Source: Pseudomonas aylmerensis (GTDB lineage: Bacteria; Pseudomonadota; Gammaproteobacteria; Pseudomonadales; Pseudomonadaceae). From it: a stretch of DNA of 64,000 nt. A program made the translations under genes and the position numbers. The notes under the pieces were generated by a model, which was not told where the DNA came from, made no database searches, and saw only the letters and a program-made list of their open reading frames with translations. This document shows positions 1 to 7,902 of this stretch, in pieces; the first letter of the stretch is position 1, and every line of letters starts with the position of its first letter. The stretch is taken from contig NZ_MAUE01000047.1 in the NCBI RefSeq assembly GCF_001702265.1, positions 21,146 through 85,145 on the forward strand. Reading direction: 5' to 3'.

Positions 1-314
1 AGAAGATGTATCGCGCAGCACTGCGCTCCATCCTTGCTGAGCTCGTGCGTACTGATCGTCTGGTTGTGGTTCAGGACTTCGCTGTTGAAAGCCCGAAAAC
101 CAAAGATCTGCTGGGCAAGCTGAACAACATGAGCCTGACCGACGTTTTGATCGTGTCTGAAGCTGTTGATCAGAACCTGTACCTGGCTGCTCGCAACCTG
201 CCACACGTTGATGTACGTGACGTGCAAGGTTCCGATCCAGTTAGTCTGATCGCATACGACAAGGTGTTGATCACCGTGTCGGCCGTGAAGAAATTCGAGG
301 AGCTGCTGGGATGA
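1..314 (+). CDS. rplD: 50S ribosomal protein L4, C-terminal part (5' truncated by window edge)
   Basis: Large-subunit protein L4 binds 23S rRNA and lines the peptide exit tunnel; in enterobacteria it also represses its own S10 operon. About 103 C-terminal codons are visible, open to the left edge, roughly half of the usual 200-residue protein. The segment with '[12 protein letters not shown]' and the '[12 protein letters not shown]' stretch is typical of the L4 globular domain. The stop overlaps the rplW start (ATGA), which points to coupled translation. The tunnel loop lies outside the window. Identity is firm from sequence and from the gene order that follows. Confidence 0.96.
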
Positions 315-610
315 ACCAGGAACGCGTATTTAAAGTTCTGCTTGGCCCGCACGTTTCCGAAAAGGCTACGGTTCTGGCTGACAAGAAAGGCCAGTTCGTT
401 TTCAAGGTTGCAACCGATGCAACCAAGCTGGAAATCAAGAAGGCCGTCGAAAGCCTGTTCAGCGTGAAAGTAGAGCGTGTTACTACCCTGAATGTTCTGG
501 GTAAGAGCAAGCGCACTGCTCGCGGTCTGGGCAAGCGTAATGACTGGAAGAAGGCAGTTATCTCCCTTCAGCCAGGCCAAGATCTCGATTTCAGCAGCAG
601 TGCTGAGTAA
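311..610 (+). CDS. rplW: 50S ribosomal protein L23
   Basis: L23 sits at the exit of the peptide tunnel and is the docking site for trigger factor and signal recognition particle. The protein has 99 residues, the normal bacterial size. It shows the family start '[17 protein letters not shown]' and the basic loop '[20 protein letters not shown]', which enters the tunnel region. The ATG overlaps the rplD stop, and rplB follows after 14 bases with 'aaggggtg' as a plausible ribosome binding site. It belongs to the S10 operon. Confidence 0.98.
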
Positions 611-624
611 GGAAGGGGTGCATC

Positions 625-1449
625 ATGGCAATCGTTAAATGCAAACCGACTTCCCCTGGCCGCCGTTTTGTGGTCAAGGTGGTCAACCAGGAGCTGCATA
701 AAGGCGCTCCTCACGCACCGCTGCTCGAGAAGAAATCGAAGTCTGGTGGTCGTAACAACAATGGTCGTATTACCACTCGTCACATCGGTGGTGGCCATAA
801 GCAGCATTATCGTCTGGTCGACTTCCGTCGCAACGACAAAGATGGCATCGCTGCCACTGTCGAGCGTATCGAATACGATCCAAACCGTACTGCTCACATC
901 GCTCTGCTGCTGTACGCAGATGGCGAGCGTCGCTACATCATCGCCCCTAAAGGCGTGAGCGCTGGCGACCAGCTGATCGCAGGTGCCCTGGCACCGATCA
1001 AGCCGGGCAACGCTCTGCAACTGCGTAACATTCCAGTTGGTAGCACCGTACACGGCATCGAATTGAAGCCAGGTAAAGGCGCGCAAATCGCTCGTTCCGC
1101 TGGTGCTTCGGCTCAGCTGATCGCTCGTGAAGGTGTCTACGTGACCCTGCGTCTGCGTTCTGGTGAGATGCGTAAAGTGCTGGCTGAATGCCGCGCGACC
1201 CTGGGTGAAGTCTCGAACTCCGAGCACAGCCTGCGTTCGCTGGGTAAAGCTGGTGCCAAACGCTGGCGTGGCGTTCGCCCAACCGTTCGTGGTGTTGCCA
1301 TGAACCCGGTTGACCACCCACACGGTGGTGGTGAAGGTCGTACCTCTGGTGGTCGTCATCCGGTATCGCCATGGGGCTTCCCGACTAAGGGCGCGAAGAC
1401 TCGTGGTAATAAGCGTACCGACAAAATGATCGTCCGTCGTCGCAAGTAA
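625..1449 (+). CDS. rplB: 50S ribosomal protein L2
   Basis: L2 is one of the most conserved large-subunit proteins and is needed for subunit joining and the peptidyl transferase centre. At 274 residues it is full length. An N-terminal OB-like domain (about 40-120) precedes an SH3-like barrel (about 130-200). The glycine- and histidine-rich C-terminal part contains '[13 protein letters not shown]', with the histidine known to matter for peptidyl transferase activity, followed by the basic tail '[17 protein letters not shown]'. It lies between rplW and rpsS in the standard S10 operon order. Confidence 0.99.
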
Positions 1450-1465
1450 ATAGAGGGATACGACA

Positions 1466-1741
1466 GTGCCACGTTCTCTGAAAAAAGGTCCTTTTATTGA
1501 TCTTCACCTACTGAAGAAGATCGAAGTGGCGGCGGAAAAGAACGATCGCAAACCAGTTAAGACCTGGTCGCGTCGTTCGATGATCCTGCCACAAATGGTC
1601 GGTCTGACCATCGCAGTACACAACGGTCGTCAACACGTCCCAGTTCTCGTTAACGAAGACATGGTCGGCCACAAACTAGGCGAGTTTGCCGGTACCCGCA
1701 CTTATCGTGGGCACGTGGCAGACAAGAAAGCCAAGCGTTAA
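1466..1741 (+). CDS. rpsS: 30S ribosomal protein S19 (GTG start)
   Basis: S19 binds 16S rRNA in the head of the small subunit, in a complex with S13, close to the A-site tRNA. The protein is 91 residues long and begins '[12 protein letters not shown]', the family signature. It contains the conserved '[14 protein letters not shown]' and '[16 protein letters not shown]' segments. The start codon is GTG, preceded by 'agaggga' at about the right distance; no ATG start would keep the conserved N terminus. It is the fourth S10-operon gene in the window. Confidence 0.98.
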
Positions 1742-1752
1742 GGGGTAAGGAA

Positions 1753-2085
1753 ATGGAAGTAGCCGCTAAGTTGTCGGGCGCTCGAATCTCCGCCCAGAAA
1801 GCCCGCTTGGTCGCCGACCAGATCCGCGGGAAGAAGGTGGGCGAAGCGCTCAACCTGTTGGCTTTCAGCAGTAAGAAAGCCGCCGAGATCATGAAGAAAG
1901 TGCTGGAGTCGGCCGTAGCCAACGCCGAGCATAACGAAGGCGCAGACGTTGATGACCTGAAGGTCAGCACCGTTTTCGTCAACGAAGGGCGTTCGCTGAA
2001 GCGCATCATGCCACGTGCCAAAGGCCGTGCTGATCGCATCGTCAAGCGGTCTTGCCATATCACTGTCAAGGTTGCTGACAAGTAA
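1753..2085 (+). CDS. rplV: 50S ribosomal protein L22
   Basis: L22 contacts all 23S rRNA domains, and its long hairpin forms part of the tunnel constriction where macrolides and stalling peptides act. It has 110 residues, the usual length, beginning '[20 protein letters not shown]'. The hairpin is visible as '[29 protein letters not shown]'-like basic sequence near residues 80-105 (shown in part: '[14 protein letters not shown]'). It lies 11 bases after rpsS and 13 bases before rpsC, behind 'aaggaa'. Confidence 0.98.
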
Positions 2086-2098
2086 CGGAGTCGAAGAG

Positions 2099-2785
2099 AT
2101 GGGTCAGAAAGTACATCCCATTGGCATTCGCCTGGGAATCGTCAAGGAGCACACCTCCGTCTGGTACGCAGACGGTCGGACTTATGCGGACTACTTGTTC
2201 GCTGATCTGAAGGTGCGTGAGTATCTCCAAGACAAACTAAAAAGCGCGTCCGTAAGCCGTATCGATATCCATCGTCCGGCCCAAACTGCACGTATCACCA
2301 TCCACACCGCTCGTCCAGGTATCGTTATCGGGAAGAAAGGTGAAGATGTTGAGAAACTGCGTCAGGACCTGACCAAGCAAATGGGTGTGCCTGTGCACAT
2401 CAATATCGAAGAGATCCGCAAGCCGGAGCTCGACGGTATGCTGGTTGCGCAGAGCGTAGCTCAGCAGCTGGAGCGTCGCGTAATGTTCCGTCGCGCTATG
2501 AAGCGCGCCGTACAGAACGCCATGCGCATTGGTGCCAAAGGCATCAAAATCCAAGTGAGCGGTCGTCTCGGCGGTGCTGAAATCGCACGTACTGAATGGT
2601 ATCGCGAAGGTCGTGTGCCACTGCACACCCTGCGTGCCGACATCGACTATGCCAACTACGAAGCTCACACCACTTACGGTGTGATCGGTGTAAAGGTTTG
2701 GATCTTCAAAGGCGAAGTAATTGGTGGTCGCCAAGAAGAACTGAAACCACAAGCACCAGCGCCTCGTAAAAAAGCTGCTAAGTAA
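2099..2785 (+). CDS. rpsC: 30S ribosomal protein S3
   Basis: S3 helps form the mRNA entry channel of the 30S subunit and contributes to its helicase activity. The protein has 228 residues from the ATG that begins '[13 protein letters not shown]', the family N terminus. An upstream in-frame start would add unrelated residues inside rplV and is rejected. A type II KH domain carries the GxxG loop 'GKKG' at about residues 78-81. The C-terminal domain contains '[18 protein letters not shown]'. It lies 13 bases after rplV, in the S10 operon. Confidence 0.98.
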
Positions 2786-2797
2786 GGGGTACGCCAA

Positions 2798-3211
2798 ATG
2801 TTGCAACCTAAGCGTACGAAGTTCCGCAAGCAGATGACAGGCCACAACCGTGGTCTGGCTCAGCGCGGTAGCAAAGTCAGCTTCGGCGAGTTCGCGCTGA
2901 AGTCTGTAGCTCGTGGTCGTCTCACCGCTCGTCAGATCGAGTCAGCGCGTCGTGCTCTGACCCGTCACGTAAAACGTGGCGGCAAGATCTGGATCCGTGT
3001 ATTCCCGGACAAGCCGATCTCCAAAAAACCTCTCGAGGTTCGGATGGGTAAAGGTAAGGGTAACGTGGAATACTGGGTAGCCCAGATTCAGCCAGGCAAA
3101 GTCCTGTATGAAATCGAGGGTGTTTCTGAAGAGCTGGCGCGTGAGGCTTTCGCCCTGGCTGCTGCAAAGCTGCCGCTCGCCACCTCCTTTGTTAAACGGA
3201 CGGTGATGTGA
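2798..3211 (+). CDS. rplP: 50S ribosomal protein L16
   Basis: L16 organises the tRNA A site and P site contacts on the large subunit and is needed late in 50S assembly. It is 137 residues long and begins '[19 protein letters not shown]', as expected. '[21 protein letters not shown]' is the conserved core, including the basic loop near Arg81 that is hydroxylated in some bacteria. The stop overlaps the following rpmC start by one base, so translation is likely coupled. Confidence 0.98.
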
Positions 3212-3402
3212 TGAAAGCGAATGAACTTCGTGAAAAATCCGCACAGCAGCTGAACGAGCAACTGCTCGGCCTGCTGCGCGACCAGTTCAATCTGCGTATG
3301 CAGAAAGCAACTGGCCAGTTGGGGCAGTCTCATCTGCTCTCGCAAGTTAAGCGTGACATCGCTCGCGTGAAGACTGTGCTCAACCAGCAGGCAGGTAAGT
3401 GA
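3211..3402 (+). CDS. rpmC: 50S ribosomal protein L29
   Basis: L29 is a small helical-hairpin protein next to L23 at the tunnel exit. From the ATG the product has 63 residues ('[19 protein letters not shown]'), the common size. A GTG three bases upstream would only add one methionine; I prefer the ATG because it restores the family N terminus. The start overlaps the rplP stop by one base, and rpsQ follows two bases after the stop. Two amphipathic helices rich in Gln, Leu and Arg are evident. Confidence 0.97.
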
Positions 3403-3404
3403 TC

Positions 3405-3671
3405 ATGGCTGAAGCCGAAAAGACTGTCCGTACGCTGACTGGCCGTGTTGTCAGCGACAAGATGGACAAAACCATCACCGTTTTGATCGAGCGTCGCGTT
3501 AAGCACCCGATCTACGGTAAATATGTTAAGCGTTCGACTAAGCTGCACGCGCACGACGAAACCAATCAGTGCCACATCGGCGACAAAGTCACTATTCGTG
3601 AAACTCGTCCGCTGGCCAAGACCAAGTCTTGGGCACTGGTTGATGTTCTCGAACGCGCTGTGGAAGTCTAA
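3405..3671 (+). CDS. rpsQ: 30S ribosomal protein S17
   Basis: S17 is an OB-fold protein that binds the 5' domain of 16S rRNA early in 30S assembly. The 88-residue product starts 'MAEAEKTVRTLTGRVVSDKMDKT' and contains the signature 'GDKVTIRETRPLAKTKSWAL'. The ATG is chosen over an in-frame GTG two codons upstream because the upstream codons overlap the end of rpmC. It is the last gene of the classic S10 operon; rplN begins 23 bases later. Confidence 0.97.
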   Translation: MAEAEKTVRTLTGRVVSDKMDKTITVLIERRVKHPIYGKYVKRSTKLHAHDETNQCHIGDKVTIRETRPLAKTKSWALVDVLERAVEV

Positions 3672-3694
3672 GGACTAGGGGTCGGAGAAATTAT

Positions 3695-4063
3695 ATGATT
3701 CAGACTCAATCCATGCTCGATGTGGCCGATAACAGCGGCGCTCGCCGTGTTATGTGCATCAAGGTGCTGGGTGGCTCCCATCGTCGTTACGCTGGTATCG
3801 GTGACATCATCAAAGTTACCGTGAAGGAAGCAATTCCTCGCGGTAAGGTGAAAAAAGGCCAAGTGATGACTGCTGTTGTAGTCCGCACTCGTCACGGCGT
3901 ACGCCGTGCAGATGGCTCCATTATCCGCTTTGATGGCAACGCTGCTGTTCTTCTGAACAACAAGCAAGAGCCGATCGGCACCCGTATCTTTGGGCCAGTG
4001 ACCCGTGAACTTCGTACTGAGAAGTTCATGAAGATCGTCTCGCTCGCCCCAGAAGTGCTGTAA
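3695..4063 (+). CDS. rplN: 50S ribosomal protein L14
   Basis: L14 is a beta-barrel protein at the subunit interface, contacting 16S rRNA helix 14 and L19; it is also the target of silencing factor RsfS. At 122 residues it is full length and begins 'MIQTQSMLDVADNSGAR', with 'MCIKVLGGSHRRYAGIGDII' as a family hallmark (shown in part). It is the first gene of the spc operon. Only 23 bases separate it from rpsQ, with a purine-rich 'aggggtcggag' leader and no visible terminator, so the S10 and spc groups are probably co-transcribed. Confidence 0.98.
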   Translation: MIQTQSMLDVADNSGARRVMCIKVLGGSHRRYAGIGDIIKVTVKEAIPRGKVKKGQVMTAVVVRTRHGVRRADGSIIRFDGNAAVLLNNKQEPIGTRIFGPVTRELRTEKFMKIVSLAPEVL

Positions 4064-4074
4064 GGAGATCCGAC

Positions 4075-4389
4075 ATGCAAAAGATTCGTCGTGACGACGA
4101 GATCATCGTGATCGCCGGCAAAGACAAAGGTAAGCGCGGTAAGGTGCTGAAGGTTCTCGCTGACGACCGTCTGGTCGTTGGTGGTCTGAACCTGGTCAAG
4201 CGTCATACCAAGCCTAACCCGATGTCGGGCGTACAGGGCGGTATCGTCGAGAAAGAAGCGCCACTGCACGCTTCTAACGTCGCCATCTTCAACGGCGAAA
4301 CCAACAAGGCTGATCGTGTTGGTTTCAAAGTAGAAGACGGTAAGAAAATTCGTGTCTTCAAGTCGACCCAAAAAGCGGTTGATGCTTGA
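4075..4389 (+). CDS. rplX: 50S ribosomal protein L24
   Basis: L24 initiates assembly of the 50S subunit by binding the 5' end of 23S rRNA. It is 104 residues long and has a KOW motif near the N terminus ('DEIIVIAGKDKGKRGKVLKV', about residues 6-25). The middle contains 'NLVKRHTKPNPMSGVQGGIV', typical of bacterial L24. It lies 11 bases after rplN behind 'aaggaga' and 22 bases before rplE. Confidence 0.98.
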   Translation: MQKIRRDDEIIVIAGKDKGKRGKVLKVLADDRLVVGGLNLVKRHTKPNPMSGVQGGIVEKEAPLHASNVAIFNGETNKADRVGFKVEDGKKIRVFKSTQKAVDA

Positions 4390-4411
4390 ACACTGCTAGG
4401 TAGATAAGACC

Positions 4412-4951
4412 ATGGCACGACTACAAGAGATTTACCGGAAGGAAATCGCCCCCAAGCTTAAGGAAGAACTTAAGCTCGGGAACGTGATGGAAGTTCCGCG
4501 CGTTACCAAAATCACCCTGAACATGGGTCTGGGCGAAGCGATCGGCGACAAAAAAGTCATCGAGCACGCTGTTGCTGACCTGGAAAAGATCACCGGTCAA
4601 AAGGTCGTTGTGACTTACGCTCGGAAATCCATCGCTGGCTTTAAAGTCCGTGAAGGTTGGCCGATCGGCGTCAAAGTGACCCTGCGCCGTGAGCGTATGT
4701 ACGAATTCCTGGATCGTCTGCTGTCGATCTCCCTGCCTCGGGTTCGCGACTTCCGCGGCCTGAATGCCAAGTCCTTCGATGGTCGTGGTAACTACAGCAT
4801 GGGCGTGAAAGAGCAGATCATCTTCCCGGAAATCGACTACGACAAGATCGATGCTCTCCGCGGTCTGGACATCACCCTGACCACCACTGCCAAGAACGAT
4901 GATGAAGGCCGCGCTCTGCTGCGTGCATTCAAATTCCCGTTCCGCAACTGA
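4412..4951 (+). CDS. rplE: 50S ribosomal protein L5
   Basis: L5 binds 5S rRNA and contacts P-site tRNA in the central protuberance. The product has 179 residues, with 'VPRVTKITLNMGLGEA' near residue 30 and 'RDFRGLNAKSFDGRGNYSMG' near residue 130, both family signatures. In E. coli the start of this gene carries the S8 operator that represses the spc operon. I did not find an obvious copy of that structure here, although folding was not computed. It is followed after 13 bases by rpsN. Confidence 0.98.
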   Translation: MARLQEIYRKEIAPKLKEELKLGNVMEVPRVTKITLNMGLGEAIGDKKVIEHAVADLEKITGQKVVVTYARKSIAGFKVREGWPIGVKVTLRRERMYEFLDRLLSISLPRVRDFRGLNAKSFDGRGNYSMGVKEQIIFPEIDYDKIDALRGLDITLTTTAKNDDEGRALLRAFKFPFRN

Positions 4952-4964
4952 TTGGAGTAGGACC

Positions 4965-5270
4965 ATGGCCAAGATGAGCATGAAAAACCGCGAGCTGAAG
5001 CGTCAGCTCACGGTTGCCAAGTACGCCAAGAAGCGTGCAGCACTGAAAGCGATCATCGTTGATCTGAACGCAAGTCCAGAAGCGCGTTGGGAAGCTACAG
5101 TTGCTCTGCAGAAGCAGCCACGTGACGCAAGCGCTTCGCGCATGCGTAACCGCTGCCGCCTGACCGGTCGTCCACACGGCGTTTACCGCAAGTTCGGCCT
5201 CGGCCGTAACAAACTGCGTGAAGCGGCAATGCGTGGTGACGTACCAGGTCTGGTTAAAGCCAGCTGGTAA
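4965..5270 (+). CDS. rpsN: 30S ribosomal protein S14, zinc-free form
   Basis: S14 binds 16S rRNA in the 30S head. The 101-residue product begins 'MAKMSMKNRELKRQLTVAKY' and is the longer, zinc-independent form: it lacks the paired CxxC motifs of the short zinc-binding type and has only one cysteine, in 'RNRCRLTGRPHG'. The start is the ATG after 'ttggagtagg'; an upstream in-frame start would lie inside rplE and is rejected. The next gene, rpsH, is 208 bases away, which is unusual within this cluster. Confidence 0.98.
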   Translation: MAKMSMKNRELKRQLTVAKYAKKRAALKAIIVDLNASPEARWEATVALQKQPRDASASRMRNRCRLTGRPHGVYRKFGLGRNKLREAAMRGDVPGLVKASW

Positions 5271-5331
5271 GTACGTTCAGCGTCCAGGTGGGAGGTATCG
5301 CAAGATACTGACCACCGGTGACCTTGAATCT

Positions 5332-5358
5332 GGAACAAGCCCCTTTTGGGGCTTGTTT
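5332..5358 (+). terminator. Terminator-like hairpin after rpsN
   Basis: The arms 'aacaagcccc' and 'ggggcttgtt' form a perfect ten-base stem around a 'tttt' loop, but only 'tca' and a weak T-run follow. It lies about 60 bases after the rpsN stop, inside the spc operon. It may be a partial terminator or a processing and stability hairpin. Confidence 0.65.
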
Positions 5359-5381
5359 CATTTCCGGAGTGTGTCTAGAAT
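5353..5381 (+). promoter_or_regulatory. Predicted sigma70 promoter upstream of rpsH
   Basis: A -35-like 'ttgttt' (5353-5358) and a -10-like 'tagaat' (5376-5381) are separated by exactly 17 bases. The -10 differs from consensus at one base. The promoter directly follows the rpsN hairpin and would give a leader of roughly 90 bases before rpsH. Inferred from sequence only. Confidence 0.45.
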
Positions 5382-5436
5382 ACCCGGCTCGCCTGAGCCC
5401 GTGTTTTCTATGCTCGGAGATTCTCGGCGACATATG

Positions 5437-5477
5437 TAGCCGCAAGGCTAATTTTTTTGTATTAGGAGCGTCTAGCC
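5437..5477 (+). promoter_or_regulatory. Possible attenuator / RBS-sequestering switch in rpsH leader
   Basis: 'tagcc' (5437-5441), loop 'gcaa' and 'ggcta' (5446-5450) form a short hairpin followed by seven T bases, resembling an intrinsic terminator. The same 'ggcta' can instead pair with a second 'tagcc' (5473-5477) just before the rpsH start, placing the 'aggag' ribosome binding site (5464-5468) in the loop. The two pairings exclude each other. The stems are only five base pairs long, so this is a hypothesis. Confidence 0.35.
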
Positions 5478-5478
5478 C

Positions 5479-5871
5479 ATGAGTATGCAGGACCCGTTAG
5501 CGGACATGCTAACTCGTATCCGTAATGCCCAGATGGCTGAAAAGTCCGTCGTAAGCATGCCATCTTCCAAGTTGAAGGTAGCTGTTGCCAAAGTCCTGAA
5601 AGACGAAGGCTACATTGCGGGTTATCAGATCAGCAGCGAAACCAAGCCACTGCTGTCCATCGAGCTGAAGTACTTCGAAGGCCGTTCGGTCATCGAGGAA
5701 GTGAAGCGCGTTAGCCGTCCAGGCCTGCGTCAGTACAAGTCCGCTGAGGATCTGCCGAAAGTTCGTGGCGGTCTTGGCGTGTCTATCGTCTCCACCAACA
5801 AAGGTGTGATGACGGATCGTGCTGCGCGCGCTGCCGGTGTCGGCGGCGAAGTTCTTTGCACTGTGTTCTAA
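5479..5871 (+). CDS. rpsH: 30S ribosomal protein S8
   Basis: S8 binds the central domain of 16S rRNA and is the translational repressor of the spc operon in E. coli. The product has 130 residues, starting 'MSMQDPLADMLTRIRNAQ', and ends with 'GVGGEVLCTVF', which includes the conserved C-terminal RNA-binding loop 'SIVSTNKGVMTDRAARAAG' (shown in part). A clear 'aggag' precedes the start. The 208-base leader with its own promoter and hairpins is notable because S8 is the regulatory protein of this operon in enterics. Confidence 0.98.
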   Translation: MSMQDPLADMLTRIRNAQMAEKSVVSMPSSKLKVAVAKVLKDEGYIAGYQISSETKPLLSIELKYFEGRSVIEEVKRVSRPGLRQYKSAEDLPKVRGGLGVSIVSTNKGVMTDRAARAAGVGGEVLCTVF

Positions 5872-5883
5872 GGGGGGATAAGC

Positions 5884-6417
5884 ATGTCTCGCGTCGCTAA
5901 GAACCCCGTTAAGCTGCCAGCCGGTGTCGAAGTCAAATTCGCAGGCCAACAGCTTTCGGTGAAGGGTGCCAAGGGTACTCTTGAACTGAACATCCATTCG
6001 TCCGTTGAGATCGTTGAAGAAGCTGGTGAGCTGCGTTTCGCTGCTCGCAATGGCGATCAACAAACTCGCGCAATGGCCGGTACCACGCGTGCGTTGGTAA
6101 ACAACATGGTCCAAGGCGTAAGCCAAGGCTTCGAGCGTAAGCTCCAGCTGGTCGGTGTTGGTTACAAAGCGCAAGCAAAAGGCACGGTTTTGAACCTGGC
6201 CCTTGGCTTCTCGCACCCAGTGGATTACGAACTGCCGGAAGGCATCACCGCTGAGACTCCTAGCCAGACCGATATCCTGATCAAGGGCATCGATAAGCAG
6301 CTGGTAGGTCAAGTGGCTGCTGAGATCCGCGACTTCCGTCCACCAGAGCCGTACAAAGGCAAAGGTGTGCGCTACGCGGACGAAGTCGTCCGTCGTAAAG
6401 AAGCCAAGAAGAAGTAG
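5884..6417 (+). CDS. rplF: 50S ribosomal protein L6
   Basis: L6 has two related domains and binds near the sarcin-ricin loop, where elongation factors dock. The product is 177 residues, beginning 'MSRVAKNPVKLPAGVEVKF'. The signature 'EIRDFRPPEPYKGKGVRY' is near the C terminus (about residues 148-165). It lies 12 bases after rpsH behind 'aaggggggat', and rplR follows after 10 bases. Confidence 0.98.
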   Translation: MSRVAKNPVKLPAGVEVKFAGQQLSVKGAKGTLELNIHSSVEIVEEAGELRFAARNGDQQTRAMAGTTRALVNNMVQGVSQGFERKLQLVGVGYKAQAKGTVLNLALGFSHPVDYELPEGITAETPSQTDILIKGIDKQLVGQVAAEIRDFRPPEPYKGKGVRYADEVVRRKEAKKK

Positions 6418-6427
6418 GGCATAGCAA

Positions 6428-6778
6428 ATGACCGACAAAAAAGTTACTCGACTGCGTCGCGCTCGCAAAGCACGCCTGAAAATGCACGAACTCGAAGTCG
6501 TGCGTCTCTGCGTGTTCCGCTCGTCGCAGCACATCTACGCCCAGGTCATCTCGGCCGACGGCAACAAAGTCCTGGCAAGCGCCTCGACTTTGGATAAAGA
6601 ACTGCGTGATGGTGCCACTGGCAACATCGACGCGGCCACAAAGGTTGGCCAGCTGGTCGCTACGCGTGCTAAGGCCGCTGGCGTCTCGCAAGTGGCTTTC
6701 GACCGCTCTGGCTTCAAGTACCACGGCCGCGTTAAAGCGCTGGCTGATGCTGCTCGTGAAGCTGGGCTGGAGTTCTAA
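6428..6778 (+). CDS. rplR: 50S ribosomal protein L18
   Basis: L18 binds 5S rRNA together with L5 and attaches it to the central protuberance. At 116 residues it is full length. It has the basic N-terminal arm 'TRLRRARKARLKMHELEVVR' and the conserved end 'GFKYHGRVKALADAAREAGLEF' (shown in part as 'KYHGRVKALADAAREAG'). rpsE begins three bases after its stop, consistent with coupled translation within the spc operon. Confidence 0.98.
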   Translation: MTDKKVTRLRRARKARLKMHELEVVRLCVFRSSQHIYAQVISADGNKVLASASTLDKELRDGATGNIDAATKVGQLVATRAKAAGVSQVAFDRSGFKYHGRVKALADAAREAGLEF

Positions 6779-6781
6779 GTT

Positions 6782-7282
6782 ATGTCAAATAACGACCAAA
6801 AGCGCGACGAAGGCTACATTGAGAAGCTGGTTCAAGTTAACCGCGTAGCCAAAACCGTTAAAGGCGGCCGTATCTTCACTTTCACCGCGTTGACCGTGGT
6901 GGGTGATGGTAAAGGGCGCGTTGGCTTCGGCCGTGGCAAGTCGCGTGAAGTGCCTGCTGCGATCCAGAAGGCAATGGAAGCTGCTCGTCGCAACATGATC
7001 CAAGTTGATCTGAACGGCACCACGCTGCAGTACGCAATGAAGTCCGCTCATGGCGCTTCGAAGGTGTACATGCAGCCTGCTTCTGAAGGTACCGGTATCA
7101 TCGCTGGCGGCGCTATGCGTGCTGTCCTCGAAGTTGCTGGCGTTCAGAACGTTCTGGCCAAGTGCTACGGCTCGACTAACCCGGTAAACGTGGTTCACGC
7201 CACTTTCAAAGGTTTGAAAGCTATGCAATCCCCTGAATCCATTGCCGCCAAGCGTGGCAAAAGCGTCCAGGAGATCTTCTGA
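6782..7282 (+). CDS. rpsE: 30S ribosomal protein S5
   Basis: S5 lies by the mRNA entry channel and influences decoding accuracy; spectinomycin-resistance changes map to its N-terminal loop. The 166-residue product has the dsRBD-like domain with '[20 protein letters not shown]' (about residues 20-40) and '[20 protein letters not shown]', followed by the C-terminal domain ending '[12 protein letters not shown]'. The loop looks wild type. rpmD starts two bases after the stop. Confidence 0.98.
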
Positions 7283-7284
7283 TC

Positions 7285-7461
7285 ATGGCTACCGTTAAAG
7301 TAACGCTGATCAAAAGCATGACCGGCCGCATCCCTAACCACAAACTGTGCGTTAAAGGTCTGGGTCTGCGTCGCATCGGTCACACTGTAGAAGTCCAGGA
7401 TACTCCCGAGAATCGCGGGATGATCAACAAGGCTTACTACATGCTGCGTGTAGAGGGTTAA
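7285..7461 (+). CDS. rpmD: 50S ribosomal protein L30
   Basis: L30 is a small two-helix, three-strand protein on the solvent side of the 50S subunit, found in only part of the bacteria. The product has 58 residues, starting '[19 protein letters not shown]' and including '[14 protein letters not shown]', the family signature. It sits two bases after rpsE and three bases before rplO, in the position expected for the spc operon. Confidence 0.97.
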
Positions 7462-7464
7462 TCG

Positions 7465-7902
7465 ATGAAACTCAATGATCTGAGTCCAGCGCCGGGTTCC
7501 CGTCGCGAAAAGCATCGTCCGGGCCGTGGTATCGGTAGCGGTTTGGGTAAGACTGGTGGCCGTGGCCACAAAGGTCAAACCTCCCGCTCCGGTGGCACCA
7601 TTGCTCCAGGCTTTGAAGGCGGTCAACAGCCGCTGCATCGTCGCCTGCCTAAGTTCGGTTTCGTTTCCCTGAAAGCCATGGACCGCGCAGAAGTGCGTCT
7701 GTCCGAGCTGGCCAAAGTGGAAGGCGACATCGTTACTGTGCAGACCCTGAAAGATGCCAACGTGATCAACGTCAACGTACAGCGTGTGAAAATCATGCTG
7801 TCCGGTGAAGTGACTCGCGCTGTCACTATCGGCAAGGGAATCGGCGCCACCAAAGGTGCGCGTTCGGCTATCGAAGCAGCTGGCGGCAAGTTCGAGGAAT
7901 AA
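7465..7902 (+). CDS. rplO: 50S ribosomal protein L15
   Basis: L15 is a late-assembly large-subunit protein with a long, basic, glycine-rich N-terminal extension that penetrates the rRNA. That extension is seen as 'SRREKHRPGRGIGSGLGKTG' and 'GRGHKGQTSRSGG' (residues 12-50), followed by a globular domain. The protein has 145 residues, normal for the family. The secY ATG directly follows its stop codon, so the two genes are closely coupled. Confidence 0.98.
   Translation: MKLNDLSPAPGSRREKHRPGRGIGSGLGKTGGRGHKGQTSRSGGTIAPGFEGGQQPLHRRLPKFGFVSLKAMDRAEVRLSELAKVEGDIVTVQTLKDANVINVNVQRVKIMLSGEVTRAVTIGKGIGATKGARSAIEAAGGKFEE

Noticed and set aside
5218..5439. Small plus-strand frame after rpsN
   Set aside because: It overlaps rpsN, the hairpin and the rpsH leader and has no family features or ribosome binding site.
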